From Bacteriovoracaceae bacterium (GTDB lineage Bacteria > Bdellovibrionota > Bacteriovoracia > Bacteriovoracales > Bacteriovoracaceae), in the NCBI GenBank assembly GCA_020631435.1, contig JAHDHG010000009.1, forward strand, positions 1 to 32,886: DNA of 32,886 bases, given 5' to 3'. Positions 23,336 through 31,946 of the stretch are shown in pieces. Numbering within the stretch: the stretch's first letter is position 1; each line of letters begins with the position of its first letter. The translations under genes and the position numbers were made by a program. The notes under the pieces are model-generated. The model did not search any database and was not told the origin of the DNA. It saw nothing but the letters and a program-made list of their open reading frames with translations.

Positions 23336-26300
23336 TTATCTTTTCTCAACACATTTTCCTAAAATTGTACTAAAGACAAAACCATCTCTACATGTAGTGT
23401 CTGAAGTATTAGGGATATCTTCATTTGAAGTTTGATCGAATTCACCATCAGGGTTTCTTATATCAGTATCACCAGAATCTAAATTACAGCCTGTAGATGT
23501 CGCCAACGTATTGTCTCTACACACACACATAATTTCACTTCCGTGAACAAATGCAATAGATCCTTCAGGACACTTATCAAAGGTTAGGACGTCATTAGAG
23601 CAACTTGTATCTTTTGTAAGAGTATCTCTAGAAGCTGAATCTAAAAGAGTTGCCTCTCCCTCACAACCAGATCCGAAGGTGGATCCACCACAAGTGCTCG
23701 TTACATCTTTACATGCACTAGCAAATTGACCAGCAAAAGAAGCTCCATTTGCACCTAATATATTATTAAATGCTGTTGCATCTGCAGCAGTTCCAACCTG
23801 ACCATCACCATCGACATCAATAACTGTAATACAACTTTGTCCTGCTAAGTAAGCGCTAACTCTTGACTGATAGATACTAAAATCTGCAGAAGTTAAATTA
23901 CCATCATTGTTAAAGTCTATATCACAAGAAAATGCACTCACATTAATATTTCCATTAGTACCATAACCTGCAGCTCCTAAAGAACAGAAGTTGTTAGATA
24001 ATGAAAGTTCTAAATCTTCTGATCTATAACCTAAGTCTTCAATCAAGAACGGTGAAAGAGTTCCATCTTTATGAATATGAACAAAGTCATTTGGCTCGTT
24101 AATACTCATAAATTGTCCTGTTGGATTCACACCCGCTTGATTTAACTGAGAAGCATGACATCCATTACAAGTATTCATGTTATATCTAAATGTTGCATGA
24201 TCTCTATCTGTACTAGAACCAAAAAAGCTTGGAAGTTGAGGCTTCCAATTAACATTTAGATCATAAGTATTTTGAAAAGCCATAATATTTGAAGGAACGC
24301 TATAAGATTTAAATGGATCTTTAATATTATTAAACTGACTAACATAAGAATTCTGCATTGTTGATTTAGCAGATGAATTATGCAGTTGATTATTCTGTCT
24401 AATCTCTATTCCAGGATCACTAAATCTCTGTCTTGCAGCTATATCAACAGGAGTCAAAGGCATTTTAACTCTTGCCAATTCAAAGCAACCATTACTCATT
24501 TTCTTCGGTTTATATTCAAATAAGGCCCATTTTGCAGAAGGATCTGTATGCATCTCAGCTAATGAATTCACTCTTATTTGAGATAATGGAACTCGAGTAT
24601 GTCCACATTCATTCACACCAGTTGTTGCATTAGTACCTGAACCATATCTACTTGTAGTTGAAGAAGTATTATTCACACATTCTTTGTAATTAAAAAACTT
24701 AGTAAAAATTGATCCCTCAACAAGGGTTGCAAGATGATCTTTATAAGCATCACCTTCTAAACACTTAAGTAAAGCAAAATTATAATGCCAGTTAAAGTCT
24801 CCAGGTAAGTCATACTCAAAAATAACCAAGTTTGGATCTTCGTTTAATTTATCTTGTGCAGTACAGTTTGTACTTGTAGAACAACTTCTTCTATATCGGC
24901 TCGATCCATTACAAGAAGTTGATGTATTACAAACGTTTGTCACTTGATTTGCTTCTTCTAACCAATAAATCAGCCTTATCTCTCCATGAGATAAAACCTT
25001 ACCAGCTGCATTTTTCTTGACTAAATCAGGCCTAAATACGATAGCAAGCAATTCATATGGTGCATCAGGACCTTTATTCAACCAATGAAGAGTTAAGTCA
25101 TTAGGAGCAGTAACACCCCATCGATTTTTAATATGAGCATATTCTCCAGGTCTAGATAAAGAATCTTTATTAGTAGTAGAAAATTTATAACCATCTACGT
25201 AAGACTTATAGATTCCTGCTTCACAATTATGGGTATCCCCTGTTGAAGTCTGTGCTCCACCAACTGAACCAAGAACCTCACCAAAATGTAAACTCGTTCC
25301 ATTATGCCCTGCTTCAAAAGCATCTAGAATAGTCTGGTCAGTAATAACAAATGCTTTCGAATGATCACTTGAATCAAATTCTCCTGCAGTTCCATCTTCA
25401 TTACATAGACAAGAGTAATGAGGATTATACTGACAACCATCCGTGAGAACTGTAGAAATTCCATAATTAGAAACTATATCTGCAAGGGCAGAATCAAAAT
25501 TCTGAGCATTAGGATCTGTACAACCAGTAAACGTACACGATCCGTCATCAGTAGTAGCTTGATTATTATAATTTTCTGCTTGAGGAATAGTACATCCAAG
25601 TAATCCTTCACAAATGTTTGAATTTACTTGACCAGTAAACGTAATTCCATTCTGAGCCAATAAATCCATATACTGCTGAATCATAGAATCAAAGTTCGGA
25701 TCAAAGTTTCCAAAATTACTTTGGTTACAACCTTCAAAGATACAAGATCCATCTTCATTTCTTCCAGCTTCAAAATTCTTAGCTTTAGGATTTGCACATC
25801 CAGGTAATGCTCCACAATCCTTAGGTTGTAAAACACCGTGCCCATAATTTGCAAATGCTTCTCTAATTTTTTCATCATCGTCGAAATTAGCAGAACCTTC
25901 CACCTGACAAGCTGAAAATATACATACATGATCAGGGTCAGCTGTTGCATTTGGATTATAATTGTCAGCCAACTCTTCCATACAACCTGTTACATCACCA
26001 CATTCAAAATTATTATCAAATTGTCCAGTTTGATTTAAACCTAGAGAAGTTAAAATACTTACATAAGAATCAATCTCTGTCTGACAAGATGGATCAAAGT
26101 TTTGAGTACCTTCAGTAGCACAACAGTTAAAATCACAAGACCCATCTTCTTTAACACCTGCAACATAATTTGAAGCATTTGGATCAGCACATCCAAGTTT
26201 TGGACCACAATTATGATTGTCTTCTAAACTTCCAGTAGAAGGAAGTCCAAGACCAGATATCAATGCTGTATATCCATCGATTTTACCTCTACAAGTATCA

Positions 26301-28360
26301 TCAAAGTTTTCAGTACCCTCTGTAGCACAACATAGAATAGTACAAGATCCATCTTCTTTATGATTATCTTCAAAGTTATCAGCGTCTGAATAAGAGCATC
26401 CAAGTGGAAGACCACAGTTATGATCATTACTTATTGTTCCTGTGGAAGATAATCCAAGTCCATTTAAAATTCCTGTATATACATCTATTTTTGACTGACA
26501 ATTTGGATCGAAATTTTCAGTACCTTGTGTAGCACAACATTCTATATCACACGTTCCATCTTCATCAGCCATAGAGTTATAATTACTTGCTTTATCGTAA
26601 GCACATCCTTTTGGAGGCTCACAAGCATCTGTAGTTATCGAGCCAATTAACTGGATACCTAATCCAGATAAAATTGAACTGTATGTATCTGCAGTTGATT
26701 GACAGTTAGGATCATAATTAGCCATACCTTGAGTAGCACAACAAGAGATAATACAACTTCCATTTTCCTTCGCAGCAGAGTCATAATTGCTTGCTTTATC
26801 ATAAGCACATCCAAGGCTTGGACCACAGTTATGACTATTAGAAATTGTTCCATTACTTGTAAGTCCTAGACCAACTAAAATAGTAGTGTAAGTATCAATC
26901 TTTGACTGACAATTCGGATCAAAGTTTTCTGTACCCTGAGTTGCACAACATTCTATATCACAAGATCCATTTTCCTTAGCTCCATCAACTGAATTCGAAG
27001 CTCCTTCATAAGAACAACCTAATACCTTACCACAGTTAAAATCGTTAGACACTGTTCCAAGAGAACTTAAACCAAGGCCTGAAAGAATTGCATTATAAGT
27101 ATCAATCTTTGTCTGACAGTTTGGATCAAAATTTTCTGAATTAGAATCTGCACAACAATTTATATTACATGTTCCATTTTCTTTAGTATTTGCTTGAAAA
27201 TTTTCTGCGTCATTATAAGCACATCCAAGAGGTTCTCCACAATTATTTGTAGAATCTATCGTTCCATTAGCCGTTAAGCCTAGACCAGATAAGATTGTCG
27301 TGTATGCATTGACCGCAGTTTGACAGTTAGGATCATAATTCTCAGTTCCCTGAGTAGAACAACATGAAATATCACATGAACCATCCTCTTTAGAATTAGA
27401 AACAAAGTTCGTCACAAATGAGTTATTAAAATTACAACCTAGTTTAGGTCCGCAACTAACTCCAATTTGTCCTGAAGGTTGAAGATTTAATCCCGCTAGC
27501 ATAGCAAGATAGTTATCAATTTTCCCCTGACAACTTGGATCATAATTTTCTGTTCCAGGATCTTTACAACACAAGATATCACAAGATCCATCCTCTTGAG
27601 ATCCAGCTTGAAAATTAGAAGCTTGATCATAAGAACAGCCTAACTGCTTACCACACTCAAAAGAATTATTAATATTTCCAGAAGAAGTTAGCCCCAAAGA
27701 TCCAAGTAGTGAAATATAAGAATCGATAGTAGTCTGACAAGTAGGATCATATCCTGAAAAACCTTCTTGCGAACAACAAGCAATATTACATTTTCCATTT
27801 TCTTTAGCTGGTCCATTGTAATTTGAAACATGAACACTATTTAAATTACAACCTAGAGTTGCACAATTATTTGAAGTTGTTGAGATCGTACCAGTAAGTG
27901 GTGTACCTTGACTGTTTAGCATAGCTTGATATGCGACTTGAGCATCTAAACAAGCTTGATCAGTATTAGATTGATCAGTTCCTGTAGGACACTTATTACA
28001 AACTATGTGACAACTACCATCATCTTTCTGAGCAGAAGAATCAAAATTAGAAGCGCTTTGATTAGTACAGCCTAATTTGAGACCACAGTTATAGTTACTA
28101 TCAATTGTACCAATTGATACAATACCTAAACTTGAAAGAATTGAGTTATAAGTAGAAATTTTACTTGAGCAAGTTGCATCGTAGTTTTCATGGCCTTGCT
28201 TAGCACAACATTTCACATCACAAGAACCATTCTCTTTAGAACCAGCTTGATAATTACTTGCTTGATTATAATTACATCCAAAATCCTGACCTTGGCAGAA
28301 ATTAATATCTACTGATCCAATAATTGGTACATTGTGATAAAAGATTTTGTTAATTAGCAA
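23336..28360 (-). CDS. giant Cys-rich repeat lipoprotein, C-terminal part (frameshifted)
   Basis: About 1,674 codons continuing, in the next frame, the gene that starts at 30074. It has no ribosome-binding site or signal peptide of its own and opens with TTG inside a repeat, so it is the downstream half of a disrupted gene. Residues ~27-980 hold about 14 units of ~69 residues, each with GCxYxxASNYxxGxxEDGSC, then a CC pair, NFDPNCQSKIDxY, an LSGLGL helix and a NCG cap. Beyond the repeats lie ~700 residues: a CNGCH haem-c-type motif (24156-24170), then two calcium-loop modules of dockerin type (DIDFNNDGNLTSADF and DVDGDGQVGTAAD), then a further Cys-rich tail ending CRDGFVFSTILGKCVEKR. The disulfide-rich repeats suggest a long rigid stalk. 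Role unknown; adhesion or surface attachment is inference. Confidence 0.75.
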   Translation of the reverse strand: MLINKIFYHNVPIIGSVDINFCQGQDFGCNYNQASNYQAGSKENGSCDVKCCAKQGHENYDATCSSKISTYNSILSSLGIVSIGTIDSNYNCGLKLGCTNQSASNFDSSAQKDDGSCHIVCNKCPTGTDQSNTDQACLDAQVAYQAMLNSQGTPLTGTISTTSNNCATLGCNLNSVHVSNYNGPAKENGKCNIACCSQEGFSGYDPTCQTTIDSYISLLGSLGLTSSGNINNSFECGKQLGCSYDQASNFQAGSQEDGSCDILCCKDPGTENYDPSCQGKIDNYLAMLAGLNLQPSGQIGVSCGPKLGCNFNNSFVTNFVSNSKEDGSCDISCCSTQGTENYDPNCQTAVNAYTTILSGLGLTANGTIDSTNNCGEPLGCAYNDAENFQANTKENGTCNINCCADSNSENFDPNCQTKIDTYNAILSGLGLSSLGTVSNDFNCGKVLGCSYEGASNSVDGAKENGSCDIECCATQGTENFDPNCQSKIDTYTTILVGLGLTSNGTISNSHNCGPSLGCAYDKASNYDSAAKENGSCIISCCATQGMANYDPNCQSTADTYSSILSGLGIQLIGSITTDACEPPKGCAYDKASNYNSMADEDGTCDIECCATQGTENFDPNCQSKIDVYTGILNGLGLSSTGTISNDHNCGLPLGCSYSDADNFEDNHKEDGSCTILCCATEGTENFDDTCRGKIDGYTALISGLGLPSTGSLEDNHNCGPKLGCADPNASNYVAGVKEDGSCDFNCCATEGTQNFDPSCQTEIDSYVSILTSLGLNQTGQFDNNFECGDVTGCMEELADNYNPNATADPDHVCIFSACQVEGSANFDDDEKIREAFANYGHGVLQPKDCGALPGCANPKAKNFEAGRNEDGSCIFEGCNQSNFGNFDPNFDSMIQQYMDLLAQNGITFTGQVNSNICEGLLGCTIPQAENYNNQATTDDGSCTFTGCTDPNAQNFDSALADIVSNYGISTVLTDGCQYNPHYSCLCNEDGTAGEFDSSDHSKAFVITDQTILDAFEAGHNGTSLHFGEVLGSVGGAQTSTGDTHNCEAGIYKSYVDGYKFSTTNKDSLSRPGEYAHIKNRWGVTAPNDLTLHWLNKGPDAPYELLAIVFRPDLVKKNAAGKVLSHGEIRLIYWLEEANQVTNVCNTSTSCNGSSRYRRSCSTSTNCTAQDKLNEDPNLVIFEYDLPGDFNWHYNFALLKCLEGDAYKDHLATLVEGSIFTKFFNYKECVNNTSSTTSRYGSGTNATTGVNECGHTRVPLSQIRVNSLAEMHTDPSAKWALFEYKPKKMSNGCFELARVKMPLTPVDIAARQRFSDPGIEIRQNNQLHNSSAKSTMQNSYVSQFNNIKDPFKSYSVPSNIMAFQNTYDLNVNWKPQLPSFFGSSTDRDHATFRYNMNTCNGCHASQLNQAGVNPTGQFMSINEPNDFVHIHKDGTLSPFLIEDLGYRSEDLELSLSNNFCSLGAAGYGTNGNINVSAFSCDIDFNNDGNLTSADFSIYQSRVSAYLAGQSCITVIDVDGDGQVGTAADATAFNNILGANGASFAGQFASACKDVTSTCGGSTFGSGCEGEATLLDSASRDTLTKDTSCSNDVLTFDKCPEGSIAFVHGSEIMCVCRDNTLATSTGCNLDSGDTDIRNPDGEFDQTSNEDIPNTSDTTCRDGFVFSTILGKCVEKR

Positions 28361-29935
28361 CTAGAAAGGAATCAGATTTATTAGAATCAGAACAACACTT
28401 AATAATACATGAACCGTCATCTTGTCCTGCAGCAGGATTATAATTTAGTGCACCACTATTAGTACAACCAAGAAGAGCACCACAATTAAAGTTATTAACG
28501 AGAGCACCTTTTACAGGAATACCCATAGATTGAAGAGTTGCCTTATATGAATCTATTTTACCTTGACAGGTAGGATCATAATTTGAAGTACCCGGAGTTG
28601 CACAACAAGAGATATTACAAATACCTGATTCAACAGACCCTGCTTGATAGTTTGAAGCATTAGAGTTAGCACAACCTAAAGGAGCTCCACAGTTTTGATC
28701 TCCGCTAATATTACCACTAGCTGGAAGACTTAAAGCTAACAATATTTGATTGTATTCATTGATTGCTGACTTACAGCTTGGACTGTAATTTTGAAAACCT
28801 TCTTTAGAACAACAAGGAATGTCACAAGATCCATCTTCTTTTTGATTTGCACCATAATTAGTCACAAATCCATTATTGAAGTTACATCCATTCACAGGAT
28901 AATTACAATTAAATCTATTATTGTGATTTCCTGAAGGAGTAATTCCTTTTGCAGATAATACTCCAAGGTATTCAGAAATAACTGAATCACATTGTGGGTC
29001 AAAATTCGTTGCAGTTGAATCACCACAACATTGAACATTACATGATCCATCTTCAGCACATAGAGCACATCCCTGAGCCCCAGGTTGAACATTTGTTACA
29101 TATCCAGGCTTATGAAAATAACATCCAAATTTATTTCCACAGTTTTTATCATTTTTAAGTGTTCCAGAAGAAGTAACACCAAAAATAGTTAAGTTATCTT
29201 TATAAGCATCAATACCTTGTTGGCAGAAAGGATCATAAAATTCATGATTTTCTAGACCACAACATTCAATATTACATGTTCCATCATCTGTTGAAACGTT
29301 TGGATTATAATTAGAAGCCGCTGGAGAAGTACAACCTGCAGTTCCTGCACATGTTGTAACTACTGTTCCAGTATGAGGTTTACCGCCTAAAGAATTAATA
29401 TAATTATTATAAACATTTAAGAAATTCTGATCATAATTTGAGTATGTGTTTTCATTACATCCTCTAAAACTACATGAACCATTCTCAGAAGTAGCGCTAG
29501 GATCATAATTAGTAACGTAAGGGCTATTAAGAGTACAACCTCCAAGAGGTGTTTTACATAAAGATTGATTTCCTAAAACTTGACCACCATGCTGTGCTAC
29601 ATATGCTTGAAAAAATGCATGATCACCATTAAAAAATTCTTGATATTCAGATTTATCACAGACTTCAAATGTACAAGGCCCTGGCTGAGAACAACTTGGT
29701 CCAATATAATCAATTGCATCTTGATGACAACAACCTTGACCATATTCTTTTAGAGTTTTACATAAAGTTGAATTACCTACGATATTTCCACCATGAAGAG
29801 AAGTATAGTGACTATATTCTTCATGTTTTGAATACTCTACATAATCAGCCAATGGACAAGCTTCAAAATTACAAGGCCCAGGATTTGCAGTCATGACACC
29901 TGCTATAAAATTACTTGCTTCTGAGTGCCTACAAG
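25425..29935 (-). repeat. ~22 tandem cysteine-rich repeat units (~207 bp each)
   Basis: In-frame protein repeats spanning both halves of the giant lipoprotein. The typical unit is ~69 residues (~207 bp): GC-x4-A-x-N-Y/F...DGSC, then x3-CC, a G-x-x-N-F/Y-D-P-x-C segment, an amphipathic helix and a C-G-x-x-L-G-C junction. The first half-unit resembles the NYNP-A-x-x-DDGSC repeats common in Bacteroidota surface proteins; the CC-helix half does not look familiar. Units near 26.5 and 26.9 kb share CATQGTENFDPNCQSKID exactly, pointing to recent unit duplication. Confidence 0.85.
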
Positions 29936-30074
29936 CATCACCATAAGGAACTGTCGTTCCAGGAGAAGAAGAACTATTTCCTGTTATAACATTCGTGTTC
30001 TTATCAAAGAGATGAGAATTCCCTGAACATCCAATAAGAAAAATCAAAATAAAACTTGAAACAAGTGTTCGCAT
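28350..30074 (-). CDS. giant Cys-rich repeat lipoprotein, N-terminal part
   Basis: The first 574 codons of the giant repeat lipoprotein. MRTLVSSFILIFLIGC is a signal with lipobox (Cys 16), followed by a Ser/Thr/Pro linker. Two divergent units (ACRHSEASNF, GCCHQDAIDYIG) lead into regular repeats, about eight in all, many with VTNY in place of ASNY. The frame ends inside a repeat: after SCIIKCCSDSNKSDS it reads FLVAN and stops, while the next frame continues with NKIFYHNVPIIGSVDINFC, which fits the expected end of the unit. The frames overlap at 28350-28360. Either a frameshift mutation, an assembly error or ribosomal frameshifting explains this. AAAGG precedes the ATG. If intact, the protein would be ~2,240 residues. 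Confidence 0.75.
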   Translation of the reverse strand: MRTLVSSFILIFLIGCSGNSHLFDKNTNVITGNSSSSPGTTVPYGDACRHSEASNFIAGVMTANPGPCNFEACPLADYVEYSKHEEYSHYTSLHGGNIVGNSTLCKTLKEYGQGCCHQDAIDYIGPSCSQPGPCTFEVCDKSEYQEFFNGDHAFFQAYVAQHGGQVLGNQSLCKTPLGGCTLNSPYVTNYDPSATSENGSCSFRGCNENTYSNYDQNFLNVYNNYINSLGGKPHTGTVVTTCAGTAGCTSPAASNYNPNVSTDDGTCNIECCGLENHEFYDPFCQQGIDAYKDNLTIFGVTSSGTLKNDKNCGNKFGCYFHKPGYVTNVQPGAQGCALCAEDGSCNVQCCGDSTATNFDPQCDSVISEYLGVLSAKGITPSGNHNNRFNCNYPVNGCNFNNGFVTNYGANQKEDGSCDIPCCSKEGFQNYSPSCKSAINEYNQILLALSLPASGNISGDQNCGAPLGCANSNASNYQAGSVESGICNISCCATPGTSNYDPTCQGKIDSYKATLQSMGIPVKGALVNNFNCGALLGCTNSGALNYNPAAGQDDGSCIIKCCSDSNKSDSFLVAN

Positions 30075-30110
30075 ACGTACTACCTTTATAAATAAATAAA
30101 TGTCTCTTTG

Positions 30111-30116
30111 ATTATA
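30111..30116 (-). promoter_or_regulatory. possible -10 element of the giant lipoprotein gene
   Basis: A consensus TATAAT on the minus strand about 37 bp upstream of the start codon, with no convincing -35 box. The remainder of the 165-bp gap (30075-30239) shows no gene or terminator. Confidence 0.35.
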
Positions 30117-30239
30117 TCGGTAATAAGCACTAGAAACTTTAATAATGAGAATTTTTCCTAATAAGGATGTTTTTACAAGGACTTATATGTCTCGAGAGGA
30201 AAGAATTGCCTGCAATAAATGTTGGCATTGATAGTGAAA

Positions 30240-30782
30240 TTAAAAACCTAGGGTTATACCACCCTGAAAGACAAAAGCATTTGAGTAAATTGATTTGTTT
30301 TCATCATGAAGAATGTCATAAAGACCTTCAACTGAAAATCCAATACCTTGTGATCCTGTTCTGAAACCAAGGCCAACAAACCACGCAGGGACTTCTCTTT
30401 TCGCTGAAACAGTATTTCCAATTTTCTGCTTAAATCTTAAAAACTCATATTTTGAAGTAGCATAAAACTGAGGATGAAATTTATAAATTGCAAAAGCTCT
30501 AGGACCAAAGATTGATTGGGACAACTTAGTACTTCCTCTAGAGTCAGATGAGTAAATATAAGTAATACCTGTACCAATACCAAACTCATTATTAACTCTA
30601 TAACCAACACCTGGTGAAAGTTGAACTTGAGTAATATCTCCAAAACTAAATCCAACATTTCCATTAAAAAACAGACGATCTTTAAAAGTTTCTTTTTTTA
30701 CAGGTGGCTTCTTCGAAGGAGCAAAAGTATGTTTTTCGTTAGCCATTAGTCCAAAAGATATTAATAAGAATAAATATTTCAT
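30240..30782 (-). CDS. outer-membrane beta-barrel protein
   Basis: A 180-residue protein with a short signal peptide (MKYLFLLISFGLMA) and a Lys/Pro-rich spacer. The rest alternates hydrophobic and polar residues in short Gly-bounded strands (LFFNGNVGFSFGDITQVQLS, VGYRVNNEFGIGTGITYIYS, FYATSKYEFLRF, WFVGLGFRTGSQGIGFSVEG) and ends FQGGITLGF with the C-terminal Phe needed for outer-membrane assembly. Eight strands are likely. The function is unknown; small barrels of this kind are structural or adhesive. No ribosome-binding site is visible before the ATG. It lies just downstream of the terminator at 30810-30838, so it needs its own start or read-through. Confidence 0.75.
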   Translation of the reverse strand: MKYLFLLISFGLMANEKHTFAPSKKPPVKKETFKDRLFFNGNVGFSFGDITQVQLSPGVGYRVNNEFGIGTGITYIYSSDSRGSTKLSQSIFGPRAFAIYKFHPQFYATSKYEFLRFKQKIGNTVSAKREVPAWFVGLGFRTGSQGIGFSVEGLYDILHDENKSIYSNAFVFQGGITLGF

Positions 30783-30809
30783 AATTAGATTATGACTTAT
30801 TTTTTAGAC

Positions 30810-30838
30810 AAAAAAAAAGCCAGGGCAAAGACCCTGGC
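30810..30838 (-). terminator. Rho-independent terminator
   Basis: GCCAGGG (30819-30825) and CCCTGGC (30832-30838) form a 7-bp GC-rich stem with a 6-nt loop; on the minus strand nine T residues follow. It ends the peptidoglycan-binding repeat-protein gene, whose stop lies about 24 bp upstream. Confidence 0.92.
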
Positions 30839-30861
30839 TAAAACCAAACAATGTCGGTTAA

Positions 30862-31821
30862 TTAAATATTTACGTTTAACTTTCTTAAAGTATCGTAAGT
30901 AAGAGCACCAACAGAAAGTCCGTTCTTTCTTTGAAAACTCTTGATAGCTCTTGCAGTATCAGAACCTAAGATTCCATCAATTTTACCAGGGTTAAACCCA
31001 GCAGCCTTAAGTGCTTTTTGAACCATAGTAACATTAGTTGCATTTGCATTTGTTTTACAAAGAATTTGCGCCCATTCAGTTTTTGAAGCTGAAACAAGTT
31101 CTCTTTTTGAAATTTCTTTGAATTTAGCAGCAGTAGTAACTGGCTCTTTTCTTGCTGGTTCTAATAATTTTTTAACTCTCATTGTCTTAGTCACAGCTGG
31201 AATAGTTTTCTTATCAACTCTAGCAGGAGTATCTACAACTTTCTTTCTTACAGTTTTATATACTGCAGGAATTTCAATTTCTTTAACACCAGCTTCAGTA
31301 TCCATTACAGTTTCTTTAACTGTTTTATAAACTGCAGGCTTCGTTACTAAACATAAAACACTATCAGTATTTGAATGATCTAAAGCTCCAGACTCACCCT
31401 TTTTCCAAACTTTTGTTTCAGGCTTAACCATAATTTTCTTAGTTACAGTTTTATACTTAGGTTGAGTTTTAACTAACTTAACACCAGCTTCTTTTACAAG
31501 AACTTTTTCTTCTACATACTTGTAAGTAGCAGGAATAACTTTTAGAACTTCTTTTGCTTCTTCAACAGTAACTGTTTCATTTACGAAACCATACTTTGGA
31601 GGAATAGTTTTGTAAGTAGTAGTTTCAGGCTTAACCATAACTTTTTCAGTTGTAGTATTGTATTTTGCAGGAGTAATAACCTTAGCAAAACACTGACCTG
31701 GTTGAGCGTTAGCAGGGATATCTCCACCACCAAGATTTGCTGTAGTCACAGCAGTTTCTGTTTCGTTATTATTAGCGAAAACAGAGAAAGACATTAAAAT
31801 TGCCATTAAAATAAATTTCAT
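30862..31821 (-). CDS. secreted repeat protein with peptidoglycan-binding domain
   Basis: A 319-residue envelope protein. The ATG at 31821 has AAGGAG upstream and starts a signal peptide (MKFILMAILMSFSVFA); a longer version has neither. Residues ~40-245 are about ten repeats of ~20 residues around PAxYKTVxxKVxVKPE (for example PAKYNTTTEKVMVKPE and PAVYKTVRKKVVDTPA), beta-rich and Lys/Val-rich. The C-terminal ~60 residues are a PG_binding_1 domain: VTMVQKALKAAGFNPGKIDG, then LGSDTARAIKSFQRKNGL. It should bind the cell wall with its repeats projecting. Two cysteines (QCFAK and ILCKT) could pair. Monocistronic, with its own terminator. Confidence 0.85.
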   Translation of the reverse strand: MKFILMAILMSFSVFANNNETETAVTTANLGGGDIPANAQPGQCFAKVITPAKYNTTTEKVMVKPETTTYKTIPPKYGFVNETVTVEEAKEVLKVIPATYKYVEEKVLVKEAGVKLVKTQPKYKTVTKKIMVKPETKVWKKGESGALDHSNTDSVLCLVTKPAVYKTVKETVMDTEAGVKEIEIPAVYKTVRKKVVDTPARVDKKTIPAVTKTMRVKKLLEPARKEPVTTAAKFKEISKRELVSASKTEWAQILCKTNANATNVTMVQKALKAAGFNPGKIDGILGSDTARAIKSFQRKNGLSVGALTYDTLRKLNVNI

Positions 31822-31946
31822 CGAAATCTCCTTAGTAAAATTCTCAATTAATGAGTCTGGCAAATGGTAATTCATCAATTGAAGGAAGGCAACGATAGGG
31901 GCGTCTTATGGGGATTTTATTTATAAACAAGAGACATGTATGGCAT

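Noticed and set aside
28345-28365. Programmed +1 frameshift of the RF2 type
   Set aside because: The context AAT-TAA-C lacks a well-paired slip codon and an upstream ribosome-binding-like stimulator; mutation or sequence error is simpler.
25425-29935. CRISPR array or non-coding tandem repeats
   Set aside because: The ~207-bp periodicity is in frame, tolerates synonymous change and encodes conserved cysteines, so it is protein coding.
30167-30364. 65-codon plus-strand frame overlapping the barrel gene end
   Set aside because: No ribosome-binding site, and most of it is antisense to a well-supported outer-membrane protein gene.
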